From contig NC_047068.1 in the NCBI RefSeq assembly GCF_902459465.1, positions 17,383,195-17,447,194 on the forward strand: 64,000 nt of DNA. Reading direction: 5' to 3'. The translations under genes and the position numbers were made by a program. Below the pieces are notes generated by a model. The model made no database searches. It was not told the DNA's origin and saw only the letters and a program-made list of their open reading frames with translations. Positions 56,685 through 64,000 of this stretch are shown in pieces (within the stretch, counting starts at the first letter, position 1; each line of letters opens with the position of its first letter). Origin of the DNA: Asterias rubens. Lineage: Eukaryota > Echinodermata > Asteroidea > Forcipulatida > Asteriidae.

Positions 56685-57070
56685 AAAGACACTGGACACC
56701 TTTGGTAATTGTCAAAGACCAGTCTTCCCACTTGGTGTATCTCAACATATGCATAATACAACAATCAGTGAAATTTTTGACTCAATTGGTCTTTGAAGTT
56801 GCGAGATAATATTGGAAGAAAAAACACCCTTGTCGCACAAGTTCTGTGCTCTCAGATGCCTTGAATTCGAGACCTCAGCTGAGGTCTCTTAATTATTTAT
56901 AATATTTTAGAAATCACTTCTTTCTCAAAAACTACGTTACTTCAGAGGGAGTTTCCTCACAATGTTTTATACTATCAACAGCTCTCCTTTGCTCGTTACC
57001 AAGTACATGAAGTAAGTTTTTAGGCTATCAACTGATTTTGAGTAATTACCAATAGTGTCCAGTGCCTTAA
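56685..57070. repeat. GGCAGTGGACAC-type MITE downstream of ABCC1
   Basis: Ends taaagacactggacacctt and ccaatagtgtccagtgcctt. Interior palindrome gacctcagctgaggtc. Slightly more diverged at its ends than the other full copies. Confidence 0.75.
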
Positions 57071-57756
57071 TAGAGGATTAGGAAGCAGGAATTCATGAAG
57101 AAGAAGCTACCAGTATATAACACCTGAAAGAGAAAAAGTGTTATGTGGTGTGTTGCCAGAATTCCAGAAGGTATGGGGATTTGTTAAGTGTTTTATTGTT
57201 GTAATCCCTAATAAATGTAGATGTATACAATAAGACTAAACTGTGGAAATTTCTTTTTAAAAGGGGGTAGCTTTTATGAGATATCACCGAAAAGCTGGAA
57301 GAACATTTATGACCTTTGAATGACCTTGGTGGAAGTTCATGTGGCAGTCGTGGTTTTCTATAATTCGTATTGCAGTTAATTTACTCTTTCAGTGCCAAGG
57401 TTGTACACATACAATTTATTTTATGTATTCTGAAATTGCCATTATCTCTAGTACTCAAATTATGTCATCAACCATACTTGTTATACCTCTGTACAAATTG
57501 TGAAGTTTGATTGGTTGAGAACCAATCATGTGACGCATGTTACATGGCTCGTCGGGCCGGGTAACATGAAAAGTGACCTTGATCGTTCCCAGCGTTGGTC
57601 GATTTCCAGCGCTGTGTACGAAACAACCGCGGGTACGGGGGAATTGTTTCTTGCATGTCTGCTTATTAAACAATGAATAGTCCGTCGTAATAATGTTTGA
57701 AGATGACAACAGAACTTCGAGAAGAGGAATAACAATTTTACAAAGGTATAACAAAA

Positions 57757-57898
57757 GAATTGTTGCACGCTGTGACGGAGTCCATGGGGTTTTGTACAAC
57801 CTTGAGGGGAAATGGCACCCTCGGCTTCGCCTTGGGTTCCATTTTCCCCCTCGGGTGTACAAAACGCCATGGACCCCGTCACAGCGTGCAACAATTGT
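57757..57898. repeat. Hairpin with CCTCGGCTTCGCCTTGG centre
   Basis: Arms gaattgttgcacgctgtgac and gtcacagcgtgcaacaatt with further pairing through gtccatggggttttgtaca. The centre resembles those of 13930 and 61968. The long frames here on both strands are read-through of the palindrome. Confidence 0.8.
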
Positions 57899-58049
57899 AT
57901 AATGTACCACCCTTAGTGAGTGTACATGTTGTCTCAAGAGAGCATTGGTAATCAAAGAAACCAGAGTTGAAGCGAATCTAATTAGCGTTAAATTGTATCT
58001 GTTAAATTTGAAAGTTACTGGAGACATTTTGACACGGTATATGTTATCC

Positions 58050-58850
58050 AAACAGTTTTTATTTGTTAAAAATCATTCAGGAATACAAAAAGCTAATTGC
58101 TCATAAGAAAGGAAGTCTTTATCAAGTGATTTAAGAAACAATAATTACATACGAACAGTTTTTATTTGTGGATTATCATTTGTGAATACTATTAGGTAAT
58201 TAGTCATAAGGAAATCTTGATCGATTAAATTTGAGAAGCTCTTAGGATATACAAACAGTTTGTTATCATGTTAATGATCATTTGTGAATACAGTTAGGTC
58301 AAGTATTCATAAGGAAGCCTTTATCAATTGAATTAGAGAAAAAATAAGGACATTCAAAATACAAGAATACAACTCTTTTTGCTCTCTGAAAATACTCCTG
58401 CTTATTATTAATATTGAAATTATTTACTCTGGTAGCATTAACTCATGGAATTTAAGGTCAAAATGTAGACCTTTTTAAATGATTTTTTAGAAAAGTAGAT
58501 TAGCCCTCAAAACCACATTTTATTTGTTAAACAGATTTATTCAAATTTGCTTAACCACCGTTGAAGGTCTAATTTTTGAGAAAATGTTTAACTTTGTGTT
58601 TTTGCAAAATATTTAGAATTCATTGGTACTATCTTGAAAGTCTCATTTTTTTGAACATTTTGGCGCATGTATAAACTTGTTTGGTTGTTATTATAATTGT
58701 TATGATTGTTTATCCTGCTGATGTACCATCCACCAATTAAAGTTTAAAAACCCATTACTTTGACCTGTTAAAACTTTGCTGAATATCCTTAAGTACAGCG
58801 CATATCTAATTAAACAAACTACTATTTACAGCATTGAACTAACAAGCACA
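58050..58850. other. AT-rich intergenic stretch with a loose repeated motif
   Basis: aacagtttttatttgt and cataaggaaatctt-like segments recur three times between about 58050 and 58330 (roughly 100-bp spacing), suggesting an old tandem repeat. No gene seen. Confidence 0.4.
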
Positions 58851-58858
58851 AGTACATG

Positions 58859-59047
58859 CAGTGGCATAACTAGTAGGGGGTACAACAGTCCAAATATTCA
58901 GTTGTATTTTGTAATGAAACACCTTATGGTTATTAATTGTAAACTAATTAAGAAAATTTTAAACTAATTGTGATTCCAAACATTTATTGGTAAAGTATTT
59001 ATAAAAGGAGAAGAATGGAAAATGGAAACCATCTAGTTATGCCACTG
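58859..59047. repeat. 189-bp MITE with CAGTGGCATAACTAG ends
   Basis: CAGTGGCATAACTAG at 58859-58873 and CTAGTTATGCCACTG at the right end are perfect inverted repeats; the interior is AT-rich. Single copy in the window. Confidence 0.8.
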
Positions 59048-59454
59048 AATACTTCTTACTTGATCTTGTTCACTCATTTTATTGCTCTATTACAAAACTA
59101 CGCAAACAAACTTTGAGGTATAAGTAACTCTCTCCATCTGTCATTTCAACAGCGCTAACAAAATTACTCAATTGAAAGTTAATTTGACGTCACAGATTCA
59201 CAACCGAGGACTCTTGCAGTTGCACTGTCACGCTGAATGTTGGCAGAACCCTCGCTTCAAAGCTGTGACTTTCTCCGTGAGTATAATTTTTTCTAAACCA
59301 CTTTAGAGATACATGTAGGAGGCTAAAGCTGCTATCCAACTCTGTCTGCTTAGCGACATTTTGCAGGGAACCATTGACAATGTACATTACATGGTATGTC
59401 AGCTGGTATCCCGTTTTTGCTAGGCAATTCTGGTTGTGCTAAGCAATCTGTCAC

Positions 59455-59650
59455 TGTTGAGCTTAATTTCATAGGGCTAGTGATAAGCACAAAAATTGGC
59501 TAAGCAGAATAAACTTATGCTTATCTAATAAGGGAATAAGGTAAACTCCTAAAGATGTCATGCACTATACTGGTGACAGGCATCCTGCTAATTTTTGCTA
59601 AGCACAAAACTGTCTACTTTTTATCCTTTGGAGAATGAGCTCTATAATTG
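59455..59650. repeat. GAGCTGCTTAAGCA-type repeat
   Basis: gagcttaatttcatagggct, agcacaaaaattggctaagc, ggtgacaggcatcctgct and ctttggagaatgagctct show the family order. Confidence 0.55.
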
Positions 59651-60424
59651 TTGTTGCTGTTCATTATAGGGGCTGTGTCGTTATAATCATTATCTGCTTG
59701 TGACTGGGCATGTGTGGCTTGGCATTGAAACATGAACTCTCACACAGTAACTACACATGCGCACGTTGAAAGTCACATCACAAATAAGAACTATAAATAT
59801 GAATTTTGTTTTTTACCCATGTACACAGATGTGTGTTAGCACTGTAAACTCTGTACTTGGGCGAGTTCTGTGAAAAAATCACAGGAAAAAAAAAAAATTA
59901 ATATTCTTCATCCCGATGCAAAGTTAACATCTATTAAAAACTATGGAGTTCAGAATTCAATGTCTGTGGTTACAGACTCCCTATGATCAAGATGACACAC
60001 CCACTTTAAGCAGCTCTATGAAATTACATCTTGAAAAAATATATATCCACAGTGTACAACTCGTATTATGAGATCCAAGAATCATGTCACAATTTGTATA
60101 GGCAGCTTGTTGCACTTAAACGAAGTTGACCCAATCTTGGTTGTGCCATTTTGGTAGCCAATATCCCTGTATTATTTCCTGTTATACAGTGTAATGTGTT
60201 TAATGAATTGGACACTTGCACATTAGTTTTACATGCAATTTGACACCCATAAAGACGAGCATTGCTAGGTGTTTACTTTGGTCCAATGGGAACACCGGCA
60301 CGATCAGGGACATTTTTGTTATAGTGTTTCACCAAACCCCAATCAAATTCATGTGTACGTTGAAATGCAGATTGTGTGGAACTGGTTGTCTGTAAACCGC
60401 CTTATGTGACATGGTCCTTACATG

Positions 60425-60965
60425 TATCAAACAATGCTGGCAACTGGGCATAATCATGCCTCTGCTTACCAGCAAATTCTGTGCTTACCACCTGTTACCC
60501 TTTACAGAGCGCTGTAAGCACAGAAAGCGGTGCCATGAAATTGGGCCCAGGTTGTTACAAAAAAAAGATTTTTTTTTTACAAAAATAAAATTATGAGGTC
60601 AATTTAATGCAGCATTATATCAAAAAATAGTTCAATTATTCATATCTAGGAAGTACCATTAATAACAAAAATGCAAACACTTAATACAATCAAACATAAC
60701 TTTTTGGGGCAACTTGTACAATGATTTCTGGCCGGCTTCTCTGGTGTTTTTTTTAAAATAAATCGGTGGGTTTAATTATGTCGTTTGGCCATAATTTTTC
60801 CTGGGCTAATAAATTTGCTTCAACCAAAAATGGCAGCACTGTTGCTTAACATTCAACCAACTGAAGAAGTGACCGAGCTTGATTTGATCGTGCTTGATTT
60901 GATCGTGCCACCTTCGAATTGAATATTGTGGCGCTCTTCCAACTGAGCTGCATGTATGAGGCCTA
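60425..60965. repeat. GAGCTGCTTAAGCA-type repeat, then a tRNA-Asn-like SINE (minus)
   Basis: 60425-60560 has caatgctggcaactgggca, gcttaccagcaaattctgtg and ccatgaaattgggccca. 60880-60965 reverse complements to tgcagctcagttggaagagc and ends in gttgaatgttaagc. A short duplicated gatcgtgcttgatt tract lies between. Confidence 0.5.
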
Positions 60966-61130
60966 ATGGCTGGTCTCCCTGTCTGGCCAATATCTTTGTT
61001 CAGGGTGCCAGCCCAAAGCCATTCAACCTGTAACTTCCATATAACCATGAATTGCAATCAGGTTTATGATACATGTACATTTCGGGGCATGGCAGGACCG
61101 TTAAAATAACAAAAGACTTAGTAGACCTCG

Positions 61131-61266
61131 GGTGCATTTCACAAAGAGTTAAGACTAGTCTTATCTCGAGTTGGGACTAGTTACTCATCCTAACTTAGGA
61201 CTAGCCACATGTTTTGTATATCTCCTAGGACTAGTCCTAACCTAACTCTTTGTGAAATCGAACCCT
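61131..61266. repeat. TTTCACAAAGAG-type MITE (copy 4, best ends)
   Basis: Starts gcatttcacaaagagttaag and ends aactctttgtgaaatcg, giving clear inverted repeats. The interior holds tcctaggactagtccta and aacttaggactagcc. Confidence 0.75.
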
Positions 61267-61512
61267 GATCTCATTACAATCATAAAATCTGAAGAAAAAT
61301 ACAACTGAATACACGTTTTAAAAGTTCAAAACTTATTTACATAATACCAAAAATGCTACCACCACCTCAATTGCTATACATTATTATACGTACTGAACAA
61401 CCCTGTAAAGGTATAATACATAGTTGATTTGGACGTGAACATTTATTCACATCCTCTTGTTTTCAGTAAACACAGAGCAAACAATGAATCTGTTAAATTT
61501 TTATCAAACTAG

Positions 61513-63810
61513 GTGGTCACATGAGGAAGCGCCTGAAAGCAGCACAGTCTACATGTTTGAAGTCCTGCACCGAAAGTACAGTGAATTTGCTGGCGGAGCC
61601 AAATACCCCTTACCTAGGCTGAAGATAATTCCTCAGGATTTTGTGAGAATTAATTTTGTGCCTTTATATAACACCCAAGCAGATCCTTGCCATTTGATTG
61701 GAGGATTGTCCGTCACGTGATAGCAAATAAAAGTACCATTGCACGCTGGCACGCTGCCAGCGTGCAATGGTACTTTTCGGATGGAACGAAAAAGCTGAGT
61801 AAAAACATCACTGCGTGCGCGTGTCTTTGGTAACGCAGCAGGTGTTACTGCAAGAAGGCATAGTAAAATTACTAGCATTCGGCTTCTACAGTTGAAATTG
61901 TTTGTTTTGAAAGTTGTTTCTTTCAATCAAAATGACAAAGTTCTACTTGGATGTTATATAAAACAAATAATGAATGTTTTTCATTCGTGCAATGGTGCGA
62001 ATATGTTCATTCGTTGAAAGCTGGAATGTTCCATTCAACTCGGCTCCGCCTCGTTGAATAGAACATTCCATCTTTCAACTTATGAACATATTCGCACCAT
62101 TGCACTCATAAACATTTATTATGTGTATAATATTGATCAGAAAAACTTGAAATATATCACGAGGACAATTGTTACAACAGATTCTTTTTGATTGATCATA
62201 AGTTCAGAAATGGTGCATTTAAAAATTTTTAAAGGGGCTGTGTCGTCATTACTAAAGCAGGCCTGTGGCTGTACATATATATGTACATGGAATTATGAAT
62301 TCTCACTCGGTATGCATTTCGCACACATGCTTAGCAAAATTGAGCACGAGAACAGTAACAAATACCAGTATGCATGTGACATGGTATAATGCTCGATAAC
62401 CTTTTTCTGCTAAGCATAATATTTTTGTGCTTACCTACTTCTTGAAATTGGACCCTGCTTTGATCATGGCAACACAGCCCCTTTAAAGGGTGCATTCGTT
62501 TAGCTTCCCTGGGTCAACCCGGCGTTCAAACAGCTTTGGCAGGGCTCACCCGGGTAAGCCCCCGTTGCCCTGCTTGTGGAGTGGGTCACTTGGGGGTGAC
62601 CTGAGGAGCATGCCATCACCACGAGAGGGCGAGTGTGATCGTTCGATTAGCTCTTGTCAGGGGCTAACCCGAGTGAGCACCGTTGGGTCGACCCAAGGAA
62701 GCTAATCGAATGCACCTATAGTTTCCATCATGGATAAAGACCATATCTTTGGTTTGGCCTTACATTGATATAGAAAATAGATGTTTTGTGATTTTTTTTT
62801 TAAATCGTTACTATTTTCATTTTAAAATTATGTGCATTGTAATTTGCATTGCCCGAAAAGAATAATATTGTTGGTTTTCCTTCCACCAATTTCATTACTT
62901 GTCATCATTTCTTTTGATCATTATTTAACATAATTTGTTCGTTCATTCAGACAGAATCAGACAGAATCAGAAATATTAAAATTACATTAAAAACTATTAA
63001 CAAGCTGCCATCATTAGGGTACCTAGGTGCTGGGTTGATGAGCGACTTGACGGGTGACTTGCGGGATAGAGATGCAGTCCATTCTCGCAGGTTCTGTTGC
63101 TATGCAGTTGTTAGTTGCTAGGCAGTTGTTATGGTGGGCGGGGCTTGTGGGCGGGGCTTTCTGAGTCAGTCCACGTCTTCCACGTCTTCCACATCTTCAC
63201 CCTTTAATGCTGACCTGGTGACACACCCTGTCAAAGGCAAAGAAAATCAACACAAATGTTAGCCTCGACTGCATTTTATGAAACTTTGCTACAGACGATT
63301 CTTGCACAGACGCCGTGTTCCCTCTATAATTTAGTCACTGGAAAAAAAATAGTTGCCAGGATACTTGTCTTTCCCACCTCAGTATGGCTAGATTGGTTTG
63401 ATTGGGTGACATAGAAAAGAATGATGTAACTAGCATGGGCTTTGTAAAAAAACAAAAAACACTTTTATTAGAACTTTTTTTTTCAGTCACCACCAATCAT
63501 GTGTTATACTTTTGCAGATACTATGATTGTTGTAAAAATATTTGAATTGAATCGGGCAGATTATTGGTGTTACCAAAATTCAACTGTAGATCAAATCATC
63601 AGATCTAATCACATAATATTGTGGATGGAATAATTCTTCTGCAGAATGAATTGTTCCATTAATGTATAATTGTTTTCTTTGCAGCTCAATGAAACTTTGC
63701 CAGCTGGATGGAAAGATCTTAAAGACAAATTAGCAAATGACCTATTTGTTCATGCTATTGTGTTACAACAGGAGTCTGGTGACTTCATTTACATGAAGTG
63801 GATCCACTAA
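61513..63810 (+). CDS. 3' end of an unrecognised plus-strand gene (two exons)
   Basis: Exon 61513-61642 follows an ACTAG acceptor and ends TTT|gtgaga. Exon 63685-63810 follows tttgcag and ends at TAA 63808-63810. Both are open, have protein-like composition and join in phase 0. The first encodes WSHEEAPESSTVYMFEVLHR then KYSEFAGGAKYPLPRLKIIP; the second encodes LNETLPAGWKDLKDKLAND then LFVHAIVLQQESGDFIYMKW, I, H and stop. No domain is recognised, and earlier exons were not found. The stop is only 34 bp from the end of the convergent zinc-finger gene. Either exon could be chance, though the matching phases make that less likely. Confidence 0.4.
61729..61777. repeat. Perfect 23-bp-arm hairpin
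   Basis: AAAAGTACCATTGCACGCTG plus GCA, a CGC loop, then the exact reverse complement. The inner GTGCAATGG motif is shared with the hairpin at 61968 and the arm of 13930. Confidence 0.9.
61968..62120. repeat. Hairpin with CTCGGCTCCGCCTCG centre
   Basis: Arms of about 70 nt (cgtgcaatggtgcgaatatg and catattcgcaccattgcac outside, ggaatgttccattcaa and ttgaatagaacattcc inside) close on aactcggctccgcctcgtt. This is the most perfect of the three hairpins with this centre. Confidence 0.85.
62290..62716. repeat. GAGCTGCTTAAGCA-type fragment and a 233-bp MITE
   Basis: 62290-62470 carries the gctaagcataatatttttgt type motif. 62484-62716 is a MITE whose ends GGTGCATTCGTTTAGCTTCC and GGAAGCTAATCGAATGCACC are inverted repeats, extended inward by CCTGGGTCAACC / GGGTCGACCCA. 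Its interior is G/C-rich with several smaller inverted pairs. Confidence 0.75.
63166..63227 (-). CDS. Possible minus-strand terminal exon with acidic tail
   Basis: After a good polypyrimidine tract and acceptor (tttctttgcctttgacag), 62 nt encode CVTRSALKGEDVEDVEDVD and stop. It could be an alternative last exon of the zinc-finger gene to its right, but no donor before that gene's own stop leads to it. The signal is short and may be chance. Confidence 0.2.
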
Positions 63811-63844
63811 CTATCCACTAAATCCACACACCTCAGATACTAAC

Positions 63845-64000
63845 CTATTTATGGCGTTTCATGTGGTCAACCAGAAGTGGCATGCTGTTGAAGTAAGTTG
63901 AGCAGACTCCACACTTGAGTAAATCCTGTTCTCCTTCAGTGGATTCTTGTGTTTCTTCACCAGTCGCTTCTTTTTTCAGCTGGTTGCAATAATAAGCCGC
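63845..64000 (-). CDS. C2H2 zinc-finger protein, C-terminal exon (partial)
   Basis: The minus frame runs from the window edge to TAG at 63845-63847. It encodes an acidic stretch (KKEATGEETQESTEGEQD) and then one C2H2 finger, C-x2-C-x12-H-x3-H (LKCGVCSTYFNSMPLLVDHM then KRHK and stop). The spacing is canonical. Such proteins are usually DNA- or RNA-binding nuclear factors. One finger at the extreme C terminus is all that is visible, so the family member cannot be named. The gene continues beyond 64000. Confidence 0.6.
   Translation of the reverse strand, partial: AAYYCNQLKKEATGEETQESTEGEQDLLKCGVCSTYFNSMPLLVDHMKRHK

Noticed and set aside
57455..58051. 198-codon minus-strand frame
   Set aside because: It runs through the hairpin at 57757 and repeats its own peptide in mirrored form; no domain is visible.

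Overview
This is intron-rich, AT-rich animal nuclear DNA crowded with short inverted-repeat (MITE-like) elements and tRNA-derived SINEs. The genes are deuterostome-like, and the repeat families (notably TTAA-flanked elements ending GGCAGTGGACAC) look like those I associate with starfish genomes. An asteroid echinoderm, or at least an ambulacrarian, is my best guess; this rests on pattern recognition, not on a search.

Layout, left to right. (1) 388-1245, plus: last two exons of a gene running in from the left, perhaps a mesothelin/otoancorin-type GPI-anchored protein. (2) 3477-6489, plus: complete three-exon THUMPD1, adaptor for tRNA cytidine acetylation. (3) 6.5-12.2 kb: no gene recognised, repeats. 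(4) 12257-14566, minus: complete three-exon MSRB1 (selenoprotein R) with an in-frame UGA selenocysteine codon. (5) 17623-22859, minus: complete seven-exon UBFD1 (ubiquitin-like domain). (6) 22998-55900, plus: complete 30-exon ABCC1/MRP1-type multidrug transporter, 1540 codons before the stop, starting head-to-head with UBFD1 across only 138 bp. Its first intron is about 8.1 kb and its introns hold most of the repeats in the window. (7) 56-64 kb: repeats, then a two-exon tail of an unrecognised plus-strand gene (61513-63810) converging on the end of a minus-strand C2H2 zinc-finger gene that runs off the right edge (63845-64000).

The genes do not form one pathway. What links them is position: from memory, the human counterparts of THUMPD1, MSRB1, UBFD1 and ABCC1 all lie on the short arm of chromosome 16, as do MSLN and OTOA, so the window probably samples an ancient deuterostome linkage block. 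MSRB1 (methionine sulfoxide repair) and ABCC1 (glutathione-conjugate export) are both stress-related, but nothing here shows co-regulation.

Exon boundaries were read by eye from splice signals, reading-frame phase and similarity to remembered vertebrate proteins. In the four complete genes every exon joins in phase. No CRISPR array, rRNA gene, bacterial operon or plainly new gene system was found. The least ordinary material is the repeat biology: clean TTAA-flanked insertions, nested elements, tiny palindromes flanked by 8-bp duplications, and long hairpins sharing one central motif.
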